DNA of 64,000 nucleotides from Cobetia crustatorum. GTDB taxonomy: Bacteria > Pseudomonadota > Gammaproteobacteria > Pseudomonadales > Halomonadaceae. Position 1 is the stretch's first letter. Every line of letters starts with the position of its first letter. The DNA lies in contig NZ_JEMF01000019.1 of NCBI RefSeq assembly GCF_000591415.1, forward strand, positions 62,001-126,000. Direction: 5' to 3'. The notes under the pieces are model-generated. The model saw only the letters and a list, made by a program, of their open reading frames with translations. It made no database searches and was not told where the DNA came from. The translations under genes and the position numbers were made by a program. This document shows, in pieces, positions 31,991 to 42,005 of this stretch.

Positions 31991-32499
31991 GCGATAGGAA
32001 TCCATCTGTTTTGTATTTGTTGTTGAATCACCCGAAACATATTGATCAAGCTTGTCTTCATGTGGCCTCAGAGCAGCACCCAGTGTCAAGTATTCAATAA
32101 CAACAAATATTTCGCTCTTGGGTGAGTCATTCTTGCCTAGAACTAGCGCCATTTCTTCATCAAGAAACCATGTACCGCCTCGGAACTACTGCGTGAAATG
32201 TATCAACTCCCGGAAACCGAACAAGGAAGGCACCACGCATCAATTGACTGCCAATCAATAATCAACACACGCTTGGCAACAGGACAACAGGTATCGATCC
32301 GGCAACAGAAATGGATGACAGAAGCATGCAGGAAGACATGAGAACCGGAGCTCAAGATGGAAGATGACGAGCGAGGATAGGCGATAAGCAATGGAGAATT
32401 TCAGGACACGCGAAGGTATGAGAAAGATCGAGGGAATAATACGGAAGGGGTATGGGAGAAATCGTACGGAAGAAGAACAGAGTATTGAGGAGCCCAGCA
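31991..32499. other. Gap with pot operon promoter and purine-rich tract
   Basis: About 500 bases with no credible gene. The part next to 31991 is AT-rich and should hold the promoter of the puuB2-pot operon, though I could not place it. From about 32275 to 32480 the plus strand is strikingly purine-rich, so RNA read from the minus strand would be C/U-rich and G-poor. Confidence 0.4.
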
Positions 32500-32781
32500 C
32501 ACACGCTCGGTGAGGACTACGATCCCGGCGCGTGATAACGACAAGGGCGTGATGTATTCAGCAGACGCTTCGCACAACACCCGCAAGAGCCCTTTCGCGA
32601 CCCATGCCTCGGCCTGATGGTCTGGCAGAAATCCGATATTGAGCCCGCCTCTCAAGCACTAGTGCAGCGCATTGACCTCGGTCCGAAACGCCTCAAGGTC
32701 CGCCAGCAATCGGAGGGTCCCTTCAAGCACCTCTTCTCCCTCTTCCGTCAAGGAAAACCCACCACGACCGCGCCGGCGGGC
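32500..32781 (-). pseudogene. Remnant of a LysR-type regulator gene
   Basis: Starting directly after the moeB stop, one minus-strand frame reads RGRGGFSLTEEGEEVLEG then LLADLEAFRTEVNALH, which is the region just after the LysR helix-turn-helix. After one TAG the same frame continues LRGGLNIGFLPDHQAEAW and VAKGLLRVLCEA, which is the C-terminal end of the effector domain. Roughly 150 middle residues and the DNA-binding domain are gone. The right boundary coincides with moeB; the left end is approximate. Confidence 0.7.
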
Positions 32782-33537
32782 TCAGGAGTGGGCAGTCCCA
32801 CACACCTGGCAACCAGGGTCACGCTTGAGCCCCATGCGCCGCCATTCGCCGGTCAAACCATCAAACGTCGCCAGGCCACGATGCGCGCTACCCGCACCAC
32901 TGATCAGTTTGAGCGCTTCGAGAGCTTGAAATGCACCGATGATGCCTACCAGCGGCGCAATCACACCACTCTCGGCACACGTCATCTCTTCATCGCCCAG
33001 CTCATCCGGCGGATACAGGCAGCCGTAACAAGGTGCATCCGGCAGGCGACGATCAAATACCGCCAGCTGGCCGGAGAAGCGTATCGCGGCGCCGGACACC
33101 AGCGGTGTGCCCGCAGCCACACAGGCGGCATTGATCGGGAAGCGCGAGCTGAAGCGATCGGTGCAATCGAGCACTACGTCTGCGGCGGCCACCTGCTCGG
33201 CCAGCGCCTCACCTTGCAGCCGCTCATTCAGCGCGATCACCTCAAGCTCCGGATTGATCGCCAGCACCGATGATGCCAATGACTGCGCCTTGGGCTGATC
33301 AATATCTGCGTCACCATGGGCGATCTGGCGCTGAAGATTGGAAAGCTCGACATGGTCGTCGTCAGCCAACACCAGCGTACCGACACCGGCTGCAGCCAGA
33401 TACAACGCCGCTGGGCAACCTAGCCCGCCCGCGCCAATCACCAGCACACGGGCCGCCAGCAGTCGCTGCTGACCAACGATATCGACCTGAGGAAGAAGAA
33501 TCTGGCGCGAATAGCGCAGTAGTTGAGAATCTTGCAT
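32782..33537 (-). CDS. moeB: MoeB/ThiF family sulfur-carrier adenylyltransferase
   Basis: 251 residues from ATG 33537, the size of E. coli MoeB; the longer frame adds an unrelated tail. The ATP-binding motif GAGGLGCPAA is at about 35-44, the adenylation Arg in SNLQRQI, and zinc cysteines in CYGC and CQVCG. MoeB adenylates the C-terminus of MoaD in molybdopterin synthesis; ThiF is the alternative. Its place next to prmC-prfA-hemA matches moeB in Pseudomonas. Confidence 0.88.
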   Translation of the reverse strand: MQDSQLLRYSRQILLPQVDIVGQQRLLAARVLVIGAGGLGCPAALYLAAAGVGTLVLADDDHVELSNLQRQIAHGDADIDQPKAQSLASSVLAINPELEVIALNERLQGEALAEQVAAADVVLDCTDRFSSRFPINAACVAAGTPLVSGAAIRFSGQLAVFDRRLPDAPCYGCLYPPDELGDEEMTCAESGVIAPLVGIIGAFQALEALKLISGAGSAHRGLATFDGLTGEWRRMGLKRDPGCQVCGTAHS

Positions 33538-33651
33538 GGAACGCTGGCTGCCTGTCCGTGAGTCACAGTCTGTCGGTCGCTGCTTATGAATAACGGCTCG
33601 CGAATAACAGTTCAGAAATAGCACTGCGGTGTTGATAGAGGGCGCGAAAGG

Positions 33652-34152
33652 TTATTTGGCCTCCAGTTCCTCGATATCTGGCACGTGCAACGAGAACTGT
33701 TCCTTGACCTCTTCCATCACTACATAACTCTTTGATTCCTTGACCCCGGGCAGCGTCAGCACCACATCACCAAGCAATTGGCGATAAGCAGACATTTCCG
33801 GAATCCGGCATTTGAGGATGTAGTCGAACTGACCAGAGACGAGATGACATTCCTGAATCTGCGGCAGTTTGGATACTGCGCGACGGAATTCGTCAAAGAC
33901 TGAGGGCGACTGGGTTTCCAGACTGATTTCGACAAAGACCAACAGATTGGCCTTGAGTGCTTTGGGATCAAGCACTGCTCTGTAACCTTGAATGACGCCA
34001 GCACGTTCAAGACGCTTGACGCGTTCCAGACATGGCGTGGTGGACAGGCCCACTTCAGAGGCAAGGTCGACATAAGAGATACGTGCGTTTTCTTGCAGAC
34101 ACCGCAGAATCTTGAGGTCAATACGGTCCAGAGAACGTGATTTCGCTTTCAT
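33652..34152 (-). CDS. lrp: Leucine-responsive regulatory protein Lrp
   Basis: 166 residues, close to E. coli Lrp over its whole length: helix-turn-helix at about 8-60 (LSTTPCLERVKRLERAG), then an RAM/AsnC ligand domain with LVFVEI, IQECHLVSGQFDY and YVVMEEVK. Lrp is a global regulator of amino-acid metabolism. It lies between prmC and moeB, with its own promoter region likely in the 253-base gap upstream, where I see no other gene. Confidence 0.92.
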   Translation of the reverse strand: MKAKSRSLDRIDLKILRCLQENARISYVDLASEVGLSTTPCLERVKRLERAGVIQGYRAVLDPKALKANLLVFVEISLETQSPSVFDEFRRAVSKLPQIQECHLVSGQFDYILKCRIPEMSAYRQLLGDVVLTLPGVKESKSYVVMEEVKEQFSLHVPDIEELEAK

Positions 34153-34405
34153 TGTAATAGTTTCCCAGCGGGGTGACTTACAGCAGGATCATCCTTACTC
34201 CTGTCTTTCGTGCAGTCAGGCCGCCGGATAACGCGGGGGTTATCAGACGACCTTCCAATCATGCGTGACTAATTACTATCATACCCGGCCCGCAGGGGAT
34301 ACGCCTTCACTGACCGCAACATGACGAGGATTCCACGCACACTCCACTGAATTCGGAAAAAACATCTACCTGCTAGCGCCTGTCACTGCTTGATACCCAT
34401 CACCG

Positions 34406-35254
34406 TCAGACTCTCTTGCCCAGCGTGATTCGCTCGCGGCCTCCCAGGTCTTCAAGTGTATCGACATCGATGTAGCCAGCGGACTGCAGTGCACTACGCA
34501 CTTCAGGGCCTTGCATCAGACCATGCTCCAGCATCAGATACCCGCCCGCCGTCAAATGGCGCGGCGCAGCCTCGATAAGATGCATGAAGTCCGCCAGACC
34601 CGCATGATCCGCCACCAGCGCCGAGCGCGGCTCGAAGCGCACATCTCCCAGCATCAGATGCGGGTCATCATCGGCCAGATACGGCGGATTGGCGGTAATC
34701 AGCGCAAAATCGTGCTCATTGACGGCAGAGAACCAGTCACTGCGCCGGAATTCGGCATTGTCGATATCCAGTACTTCAGCATTGTGCCGAGCCAGTACCA
34801 CGGCCTCTTCGACAAGATCGACACCTAGCACTTGCCACTGCGGGCGATGGCGCGCGAACGCCAGCGCGATGGCGCCAGTACCGGTGCCGAGATCCAGCAG
34901 ACGACCTGCCGAGGCTTCCGCCAGCTCCAGCGCGCACTCCACCATTACCTCGGTGTCGGGGCGCGGAATCAACGTGACCGGTGAGCACGCCAGTGTCAGA
35001 CCATAGAACTCACGCCGTCCGAGCAGATGAGCCACCGGGTGCCCTTCGGCGCGACGCGCCAACAGCCCTTCAAAACGGGCAATACCCTCAACACCCGCCT
35101 CTGTTTCCAATTCACGATCGCCCCAGGTGTAGAACCAGGTGCGCTCGCGACCCATCACCTCACCCAGCAGTAGCTCAGCATCCAAGCGCGGCGATTCACT
35201 CCCCGCCTCGCTCAGACGGGCAGTAGCAGCGGCTAGCGCGACGTCAATTCTCAC
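34406..35254 (-). CDS. prmC: Release factor glutamine methyltransferase PrmC
   Basis: 282 residues. The SAM motif DLGTGTG starts at residue 121 and the catalytic NPPY is 189-192. PrmC methylates the glutamine of the GGQ motif in release factors, here encoded next door. It begins at GTG 35254, one base after the prfA stop; the CAGGAG 8 bases upstream overlaps the end of prfA, so coupling is likely. Confidence 0.95.
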   Translation of the reverse strand: MRIDVALAAATARLSEAGSESPRLDAELLLGEVMGRERTWFYTWGDRELETEAGVEGIARFEGLLARRAEGHPVAHLLGRREFYGLTLACSPVTLIPRPDTEVMVECALELAEASAGRLLDLGTGTGAIALAFARHRPQWQVLGVDLVEEAVVLARHNAEVLDIDNAEFRRSDWFSAVNEHDFALITANPPYLADDDPHLMLGDVRFEPRSALVADHAGLADFMHLIEAAPRHLTAGGYLMLEHGLMQGPEVRSALQSAGYIDVDTLEDLGGRERITLGKRV

Positions 35255-35255
35255 C

Positions 35256-36341
35256 TTAGTGCTCCTGCAATGCGGTCAGCTGGTCGGCCTGATATTCAAC
35301 GACCAGCGGCTCAATCACCTCATCCAGCTGGCCAGCGATCACATCATTGAGTTTGTAGAGCGTCAGATTGATGCGGTGATCGGTCAGGCGTCCTTGCGGA
35401 AAGTTGTAGGTACGAATGCGCTCGGAGCGATCACCTGACCCCACTAGCTTGCGACGCGCATCGGAAGTCGCCTGCGCTTGTGAATCGACTGCGGCCTGCT
35501 TGAGGCGAGCGGCCAGCAGCGACATGGCGCGTGCACGATTCTTGTGCTGGCTACGCTCGTCCTGACACTCGACCACTACCCCAGTCGGCAAGTGAGTGAT
35601 ACGAATGGCAGAGTCGGTGGTATTGACGTGCTGACCACCCGCACCGGAACTGCGGTAAGTGTCCACACGCAGATCAGACGAATTGATGTCGATATCACCG
35701 ACCTCATCAGCCTCAGGCATCACCGCGACGGTACACGCAGAGGTATGGATACGCCCCTGCGACTCGGTGGCTGGCACACGCTGAACGCGGTGGGCACCGG
35801 ACTCGAACTTGAGCCGCGAATAGACACCCTCACCCTTCACGCGGGCGATGACTTCCTTGAAACCGCCATGCTCACCATGGCTGGCGCTGACGGTCTCGAC
35901 TTTCCAGCCCTTGAGCTCGGCGTAACGCGAATACATACGGAATAGGTCACCCGCAAATAGCGCGGCCTCATCACCGCCGGTGCCCGCACGCACTTCGAGG
36001 AAGACGTTAGCACCATCATCCGGATCACGCGGAATCAGCAGCTGAGTGATCTCGCCTTCCAGCACCTCGAGCGCATCATCGGTATCGCGGACTTCCTCAC
36101 GCGCCATGTCACGCATCTCGGGGTCGCTGTCGTCACACATGCTCAGAGCGGCATCACGATCTTCCTTCAGGGCGCGATGGCGACGCCATGCCTCGATCAA
36201 CGGCTCAAGCTCGGCGTACTCCCGCGACAGGTCACGGAACTTGGCCTGATTCCCGATGACTTCGGACTCCGACAACAGTGCGGAGATTTCCTCAAAGCGA
36301 TCATGGAAAGTATCGAGCTTGGTGATGAGGCTGTCTTTCAT
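35256..36341 (-). CDS. prfA: Peptide chain release factor 1
   Basis: 361 residues, full length. The stop-codon reading tripeptide PAT (in RVPATESQG) identifies RF1, which reads UAA and UAG; GGQ (in [10 protein letters not shown]) triggers peptide release. Its ATG overlaps the hemA stop in an ATGA arrangement. Order hemA-prfA-prmC is standard in gammaproteobacteria. Confidence 0.97.
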   Translation of the reverse strand: MKDSLITKLDTFHDRFEEISALLSESEVIGNQAKFRDLSREYAELEPLIEAWRRHRALKEDRDAALSMCDDSDPEMRDMAREEVRDTDDALEVLEGEITQLLIPRDPDDGANVFLEVRAGTGGDEAALFAGDLFRMYSRYAELKGWKVETVSASHGEHGGFKEVIARVKGEGVYSRLKFESGAHRVQRVPATESQGRIHTSACTVAVMPEADEVGDIDINSSDLRVDTYRSSGAGGQHVNTTDSAIRITHLPTGVVVECQDERSQHKNRARAMSLLAARLKQAAVDSQAQATSDARRKLVGSGDRSERIRTYNFPQGRLTDHRINLTLYKLNDVIAGQLDEVIEPLVVEYQADQLTALQEH

Positions 36342-37609
36342 GAAGGGTCCTGTGATGAATCAACCGGCGCGAGCAAAAGCGTCTGCGCCGTCTGAAGAAT
36401 ATCCTGTCGGTCATCACCCGAGGCCTGGCGTAATGCCAGCGTCGGATAATGCATGAAACGATTAGTCAGTTGACGCGCCAATTGCGCGACGACTTCCTGA
36501 GGGTCTCGGCCCTGCTGGAGTTCAGCCAGTGCCTGCGCTTCGCACTCGGCGCGTAATTGCTCGCCATGGCTACGGTAGCGTTTGATGACTTCGCCACCAC
36601 TGCGCACGCGCTTGAGATGCAACCAGGCGTTGACGCCCTGACGAATCAGCTCTTCTGCCTGTGCGGCAGCCAGTTCACGATGACGACGATTCTCCTCAAT
36701 CACTTCCTGCAGGTCATCAACCGTGTAGAGGAAGACATCATCGAGTTCGCCTACCTGGGGCTCAACATCACGTGGTACAGCAATATCGACCATGAACATC
36801 GGCTTGTAGCGGCGCTTTTTCAGAGCTCGCTCGACCATACCCTTACCTAGAATCGGCAACTGGGAAGCCGTCGAGGAAATCACGATATCGGCCTTTTCAA
36901 GCGCATGCGGGATACCCTCCAACCCAATTGCCGTACCGCCTAGTTCATTGGCCAGTTGCTCGGCTCGGGACAGCGTGCGATTGGCAATGCAGATATTGGC
37001 AATGCCCGCTTCCTTAAGATGACGTGCGACCAGTTCGATGGTCTCGCCGGCACCAATCAGTAGCGCGTTGGCACGTGCGAAGTCATCAAAGATATGGCTC
37101 GCCATGCTGACGGCAGCATAAGCGACCGAGACAGGGTTCTCGCCGATGCCGGTTTCGGTACGTACCTGCTTGGCCACCTGAAAAATATGTTGAAAGAGCT
37201 GCTCTAGCTCACCGCCGAGACCTACCGACTTGCGAGCGAACTGATAAGCGTCCTTCAACTGGCCCAGAATCTGCGGCTCGCCCAGCACCATGGAATCAAG
37301 CCCGACCGCAACACGAATCAGATGACGTACGGCTTCATCACCCAGATGTTGGTAACTGCAGCGTTCGAGATCTTCTACCGGCAGGTTATGAAAGCGTCCT
37401 AGCCACTCAAGTACCGATTGCGCACCATCATTGGTCACGCAATAAAGCTCAGTCCGATTGCAGGTCGACAGCACGGCTGCCTCGGAGACTGCTGGCAGGC
37501 GCTTCAATTCGCCCAGCGCGGCGTCAAGCTGCGCAGGCGTGAAAGCAACGCGTTCGCGCACATCCACGGCGGCGGTGCGATGATTGATGCCAAGGGCAAG
37601 AAGGGTCAT
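36338..37609 (-). CDS. hemA: Glutamyl-tRNA reductase
   Basis: 423 residues. Catalytic C50 is in LSTCNRTE and the NADPH domain carries [13 protein letters not shown]. It reduces glutamate on tRNA(Glu) to the semialdehyde, the first committed step of tetrapyrrole synthesis. First gene of hemA-prfA-prmC, divergent from the TPR lipoprotein. The region before the ATG has only a weak ribosome site. Confidence 0.96.
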   Translation of the reverse strand: MTLLALGINHRTAAVDVRERVAFTPAQLDAALGELKRLPAVSEAAVLSTCNRTELYCVTNDGAQSVLEWLGRFHNLPVEDLERCSYQHLGDEAVRHLIRVAVGLDSMVLGEPQILGQLKDAYQFARKSVGLGGELEQLFQHIFQVAKQVRTETGIGENPVSVAYAAVSMASHIFDDFARANALLIGAGETIELVARHLKEAGIANICIANRTLSRAEQLANELGGTAIGLEGIPHALEKADIVISSTASQLPILGKGMVERALKKRRYKPMFMVDIAVPRDVEPQVGELDDVFLYTVDDLQEVIEENRRHRELAAAQAEELIRQGVNAWLHLKRVRSGGEVIKRYRSHGEQLRAECEAQALAELQQGRDPQEVVAQLARQLTNRFMHYPTLALRQASGDDRQDILQTAQTLLLAPVDSSQDPS

Positions 37610-37734
37610 GGAGTCAGTCAGTCGTCAGGGTCTGGCCGGCAGGATTGGCGTCAATAAACAGGCGGCTGTCGGCATGGGCAATGAGTGCAGGCATGGGGTT
37701 GAGACCGGCAAACGCAGTCGCCGAAGCGGCTGAA

Positions 37735-37769
37735 ATTATAATATTAGCGTGCTCATTCTATCACAGCGC
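37735..37769 (-). promoter_or_regulatory. Possible hemA promoter
   Basis: On the minus strand a perfect TATAAT lies at 37740-37735, inside a local AT-rich patch, about 125 bases before the hemA ATG. The -35 at 17-base spacing (TGATAG) is poor. The rest of the 402-base hemA/lipoprotein gap shows no gene. Confidence 0.35.
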
Positions 37770-38011
37770 CTGCACCACGCGACCCCGTAGCGTGCCGCAG
37801 CCGATGAGGATTTACCATGATGCTAGCAGGCTGACGCTATCACCTTCACATAACTCCCCCGGCCTTCTCAATACGCGTCATTACCCGCAACACTATGCCC
37901 GCTGGTCGGCAGCCGTTATGCTGGAATGATGGACTTCACGACATCCATTCTTCTGATCCGGCCCTGCTGGCGGGTCACCCTGTAGACTCCGACCGCTGAT
38001 CGCGAGGTTGC

Positions 38012-39961
38012 ATGCACGCTTCGACTGCCGCTGAACATACGCTCCGCGAGACGGCGCACGCGAGCTCACTTGCCGGCGCCTCCAAAGGCGTCTCCCAAAG
38101 CGCATCAGCGACTACTGACTGTTGCCTGCCGACAACTGCCAGTAGCCAAGTCAGGAGCCTATGGAAGGCACCGAGCATACTGAAAAGTACACTATTGGGC
38201 GGATTGCTAGTGGGCCTGGCCGGCTGTCAGTCGGTGAGCGCTCCCGCTCCCTTCTCGAATCAGCCTGATCCACTGGCATCAGCACCCGCCATTCAGCAGG
38301 GACTAGATGCCGATAGTCTGAATCAGCTATTGAGTGCGGAGCTTGCCGGTCAGCGTGGTAACTATCCTCGCGCCGCCGATGGATATCTGGCGGCCAGTCG
38401 TCGCTTCGATGATCCTGAATTGGCCCGTCGCGCCGTGCTGGCCGCACGCTACGCCGACAATCCCGCTCTTTTGGAGCGTGCTGCTGAACGCTGGCAACAG
38501 CTGGATGACACCGCCAGCGAGCCCAGCATCATCCGTGCTCGTTTGGCGATGGCACGTGGTGACTGGATGACAGCACTTGAGCAACGGCTGATGGTGGAAG
38601 CCAATGGCGGTAATGGCAACCTGGCGACCGTGGCGGAACAGGCTATTGATGCCGAGGCTGACCTCGAACCACTTTTGTCGCTACTCGCCACACATATTGT
38701 GCAACACCCCACTCAGCCGATGCCAAAGATCGCAGCCGCCCTGTTCGAAGCGGCCCTTGGTAATGAGCGTAGGGCACGCACACGCCTGATCCAACTGGAA
38801 GCCACGCATGCCGAACTGCCAGATCTGTGGTTGGCGCGCAGTGAGATAGAGCGTGATGCTGGACATCTTGACGCCTCACGTCAGGCTGCAACACGTGGAC
38901 TTGAACTCGCCCCCGATGACAGTCGCTTGGTGCTGAGTGCTGCCCAGACAGAACTGGCCAGCGGCGACAGGTCGTCTGCTCGCGAGCGTATCGACACCCT
39001 GGTCGCTCGCCACCCCAACGCCCCTCGTCTGCGCCTCGCGCTGGCCAGTCTGTACCTGGATGCCGATGCACCTCAGGATGCCCATCGACTGTTGCTACCA
39101 CTGCTGGAGGAAGATCCGACTCCGGATGCCGCCTTTGCCATGCTGGGCCTGGCTGCCGAAGCCAGCGGCGAGATCGACAACGCCATCCTCTATTACCGTC
39201 AGGTGCCAGAAGGTGAGCGCTATATTTCCAGCCGCGCGCGCGCAGCCCAACTGCTGGCTGAACATGACCGTATTGACGAGGCGCGTCAGTTCCTGGACGT
39301 GGAGCGTCTACGTCATCCACGCCATGCCATGACACTACTTAGCTTCGAGATTGACTTGCTCGACGCTCAAGAGGCCTTCACTGACGCCGACACCTTGCTC
39401 GACGGTAGTATCAGCACGCGCCGCAAGGCACTCAATAAAATGGTTGCCAGCGAGGACCAAGAGGCACGCGATGCTGTCAAGAGTGAGCTGGGTAGCCTGC
39501 TATTCCTGCGTGGCATTCGTCGACTGGAAGATAACCAGCTTGAAGGCATGGAGCAGGACCTACACGAAGTGATTTCACTTGAACCGGACAATGCCAGCGC
39601 CTATAACGCACTGGGCTATACCTTATTGGTGGAAACTGATCGTCGTGACGAAGCGCTGACGTTGATCAAGCGCGCTCACGAACTGTCTCCGAATGACTCG
39701 GCCATTCTCGATAGCCTCGGGTGGGGACACTTCCTGACGGGCAACGCCAAGCAGGCGCTTCCACCGCTGGAAGCCGCTTGGGCTCAGCAGCAGGACGCCG
39801 AGATCGGGGCTCATCTCACCGAAGTACTGTGGGCGCTGGATCGCCAGGACGAGGCGCGTGGCCTGGCAGTCGAATTAAGCGAACGCTTCGAAGAGGCCAC
39901 CGAGCTGGAGACATTATTCCAGCGCATCCCGGCCTTGCGCCCGGTGGTAGATTCGCCCTGA
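38012..39961 (+). CDS. TPR outer-membrane lipoprotein (LbcA-like)
   Basis: 649 residues. A lipobox LAGC puts the lipidated Cys at residue 72, preceded by a hydrophobic stretch, so either the N-region is unusually long or the real start is a non-ATG codon further in; I see no better start. The rest is helical TPR repeats, with clear ones near the C-terminus (YNALGYTLL, ILDSLGWGHFLTG). Between hemA and lolB this is the position of P. aeruginosa PA4667/LbcA, which delivers substrates to the CtpA protease. By synteny the same role is plausible; CtpA is not in this window. Confidence 0.8.
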   Translation: MHASTAAEHTLRETAHASSLAGASKGVSQSASATTDCCLPTTASSQVRSLWKAPSILKSTLLGGLLVGLAGCQSVSAPAPFSNQPDPLASAPAIQQGLDADSLNQLLSAELAGQRGNYPRAADGYLAASRRFDDPELARRAVLAARYADNPALLERAAERWQQLDDTASEPSIIRARLAMARGDWMTALEQRLMVEANGGNGNLATVAEQAIDAEADLEPLLSLLATHIVQHPTQPMPKIAAALFEAALGNERRARTRLIQLEATHAELPDLWLARSEIERDAGHLDASRQAATRGLELAPDDSRLVLSAAQTELASGDRSSARERIDTLVARHPNAPRLRLALASLYLDADAPQDAHRLLLPLLEEDPTPDAAFAMLGLAAEASGEIDNAILYYRQVPEGERYISSRARAAQLLAEHDRIDEARQFLDVERLRHPRHAMTLLSFEIDLLDAQEAFTDADTLLDGSISTRRKALNKMVASEDQEARDAVKSELGSLLFLRGIRRLEDNQLEGMEQDLHEVISLEPDNASAYNALGYTLLVETDRRDEALTLIKRAHELSPNDSAILDSLGWGHFLTGNAKQALPPLEAAWAQQQDAEIGAHLTEVLWALDRQDEARGLAVELSERFEEATELETLFQRIPALRPVVDSP

Positions 39962-39989
39962 ATCGCCCTGCGCCTACCCTCATGACATG

Positions 39990-40018
39990 ACTGCCGTGCA
40001 CTAGCTGCACGGCACTTT
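39990..40018 (+). terminator. Hairpin after the TPR lipoprotein gene
   Basis: A perfect 9-base stem TGCCGTGCA / TGCACGGCA with a 5-base loop lies 30 bases after the stop. The following bases (CTTTCC) are only weakly T-rich, so termination may be partial. Confidence 0.5.
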
Positions 40019-40098
40019 CCGCATGGCCACGGGTCCATTACCCTGACTCTCTTTATCATCGCTCTCAATTCTCTCGCCATCTGAAAGGCCTCTGCGTC

Positions 40099-40749
40099 AT
40101 GACGACCCCTTCATTGCCTATATTTAACGCTTCATTGCCGTTGGCACATCGCCTGCTGACCTCTGCCTTGCTGACAATGACATTGCTGCTGGGCGGCTGC
40201 GCCAGCCAGATGGCCAGTGACGTTGCCGGCGACCTGACACGCAGTGAAGGTGATTGGCAGCAACAGGCAACACAGCTCGATGCATTAACGCACTGGCAAT
40301 TGGCTGGCAAGGTGGGTATCCGTACGCCGGATGAAGGCCACAGCGCCAATCTTGACTGGCAGCAGGATGGTGATGACTATCGCATGCTGATCACTGGTCC
40401 GCTGGGCGCAGGCCGCACTACCGTGACTCGCGATACTGACGGTGTCCGCCTCAACTCTTCGGATGGTGACTTCGAGGCACCCGATGCCGAAAGCCTGATG
40501 CTGCAGCAGCTGGGCTGGTCATTGCCGTTAGGCGCGCTGAATGACTGGGTCCGCGGCCTGCCGAGCGAGGGGACTCATCAGCTTGAGGAAGATGCACAAG
40601 GCTTCCCCGCTACGCTGTATCAGGATGGCTGGAAGGTGAGCTACCAAGACTGGACGCGCGCTGAAGGCCTGTGGCTACCGCGAAAACTCAAGCTTTATTA
40701 CGGCGATCTGACCGCTACACTGATCGTCAATCAGTGGCAGGCGTTATAG
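40099..40749 (+). CDS. lolB: Outer-membrane lipoprotein receptor LolB
   Basis: 216 residues with a lipoprotein signal: hydrophobic 20-32 and lipobox LLGGC, Cys34. The mature sequence has [32 protein letters not shown] and [13 protein letters not shown], typical of LolB. It accepts lipoproteins from LolA at the inner face of the outer membrane. Next to ispE, as in most gammaproteobacteria. Confidence 0.93.
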   Translation: MTTPSLPIFNASLPLAHRLLTSALLTMTLLLGGCASQMASDVAGDLTRSEGDWQQQATQLDALTHWQLAGKVGIRTPDEGHSANLDWQQDGDDYRMLITGPLGAGRTTVTRDTDGVRLNSSDGDFEAPDAESLMLQQLGWSLPLGALNDWVRGLPSEGTHQLEEDAQGFPATLYQDGWKVSYQDWTRAEGLWLPRKLKLYYGDLTATLIVNQWQAL

Positions 40750-40766
40750 CGAGTACCCAGCTTGGG

Positions 40767-40796
40767 CTCTATCTCTATCTCTATCTCAAGCTCAAG
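40767..40796 (+). repeat. Hexamer tandem repeat after lolB
   Basis: Three copies of CTCTAT followed directly by two copies of CTCAAG, all in register. The transcript here is C/U-rich and G-poor. Confidence 0.8.
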
Positions 40797-40832
40797 TCCC
40801 CGCATCAATCGCTCGCATGCATCAGCGGTATC

Positions 40833-40884
40833 GTTATCAGCAAGACGGCCGACCTGCTCACAGGCCGGCCGTCTTGCTGATAAC
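40833..40884. promoter_or_regulatory. Perfect 19-base inverted repeat between lolB and ispE
   Basis: Arms 40833-40851 and 40866-40884 (GTTATCAGCAAGACGGCCG and its exact complement) with a 14-base loop. It would form a very stable RNA hairpin, but no T run follows on either strand. It may end lolB transcription, shield lolB mRNA, or act on the 5' end of ispE, whose start is 56 bases away. Confidence 0.7.
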
Positions 40885-40939
40885 AGTTGAGTTCGACCTT
40901 GTTCAACGCGCCCGACATCTAACCAGGACCGCCTCGCCC

Positions 40940-41829
40940 GTGATTCACTCGACACTTTCTGCTCTCAGTTTGCCGGCTCCCGCCAAGCTCAATCGTATGC
41001 TGCATATCACTGGACAGCGTCCTGATGGCTATCACGAGCTGCAGACCCTGTTTCAGTTTCTCGATCATGGCGACACTCTGCACTTTCAGCTGCGTGACGA
41101 CGATGCCATCACTCTGACACCTGCTATTGACGGCGTGCCCGAGGAAGCCAATCTGATCGTGCGTGCAGCACGACGACTGCGTGAAACAGCAGTGTCATAC
41201 GGCAAGGTAGCGGAGGCATCAGCCTGCCCGGTGTCGACATCCAGATTGAGAAGGTACTGCCAATGGGCGGTGGCCTCGGTGGTGGCAGCAGTGATGCCGC
41301 TACAACACTATTGGCACTCAATCACCTATGGCAGCTATCGCTGGATGAAGACACTCTAGCCGAGCTGGGTCTTGAACTGGGCGCTGATGTACCAGTCTTC
41401 GTACGTGGCTTTGCTGCCTGGGCCGAAGGCATTGGCGAAAAACTGATGCCTGCTGCGCTGGACACCCCATGGTTCGTGGTTATTCATCCCGGTATCGAAG
41501 TCTCGACCCCCGCGGTGTTCGGCCACCCACAATTGACACGTTCCAGCCCCGCTATTAGTATGGCGCGCGCACTGCAGGGGGGCCGAAACGACTGCGAAGT
41601 CGTGGTAAGCGCTTTGTACCCGGCAGTCGCCGACGCCCTGAACTGGCTGAATCATTTCGGCACCGCCAGACTGACGGGCACCGGCGCCTGTGTGTTCTGT
41701 GCGTTTGATGACGCACGACAGGCCAGCAAGGTGCTGGGTAGACTCGCATGCGAGCGCCCGACGTGGCACACCTTCTCGGCACGCGGTTGCAACATCTCTC
41801 CCCTACATGCCGCTCTGGCTCAGGCCTGA
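40940..41829 (+). pseudogene. ispE: 4-diphosphocytidyl-2-C-methyl-D-erythritol kinase IspE, one frameshift
   Basis: The first frame from GTG 40940 gives [24 protein letters not shown], the IspE start with its Lys and Asn. It loses register between 41185 and 41216; the second frame then gives [20 protein letters not shown] and the ATP-binding [13 protein letters not shown], through to the normal end (about 296 residues). One missing base, or two extra, explains it. IspE phosphorylates the CDP-ME intermediate of the MEP isoprenoid pathway and is normally essential, so a sequencing error is more likely than real loss. Confidence 0.9.
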
Positions 41830-41858
41830 GCACAGCAACTGGTTGAAGTGAACGTTGC

Positions 41859-41933
41859 TGGGGTATCGCCAAGTGGTAAGGCACCGGTTTCTGATACCGA
41901 CATTCCCAGGTTCAAATCCTGGTACCCCAGCCA
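41859..41933 (+). tRNA. tRNA-Gln (CTG)
   Basis: 75 bases with CCA encoded. Acceptor TGGGGTA pairs with TACCCCA; the T arm CCAGG-TTCAAAT-CCTGG is intact. Anticodon loop TTCTGAT gives CTG (41891-41893), reading CAG. The outer anticodon-stem pair is C-A (41884/41900). Located between ispE and prs, as tRNA-Gln is in Pseudomonas. Confidence 0.93.
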
Positions 41934-42005
41934 ATCCTGGCCGTTCCCGGTCAACCCGGAATTCTCCACTCCCGAGATCCCACAAGACTCCAAAGGTGGC
42001 TGCGC

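Noticed and set aside
38643-39335. 230-codon minus-strand frame opposite the TPR lipoprotein
   Set aside because: Shadow of TPR codons; no start signal or domain.
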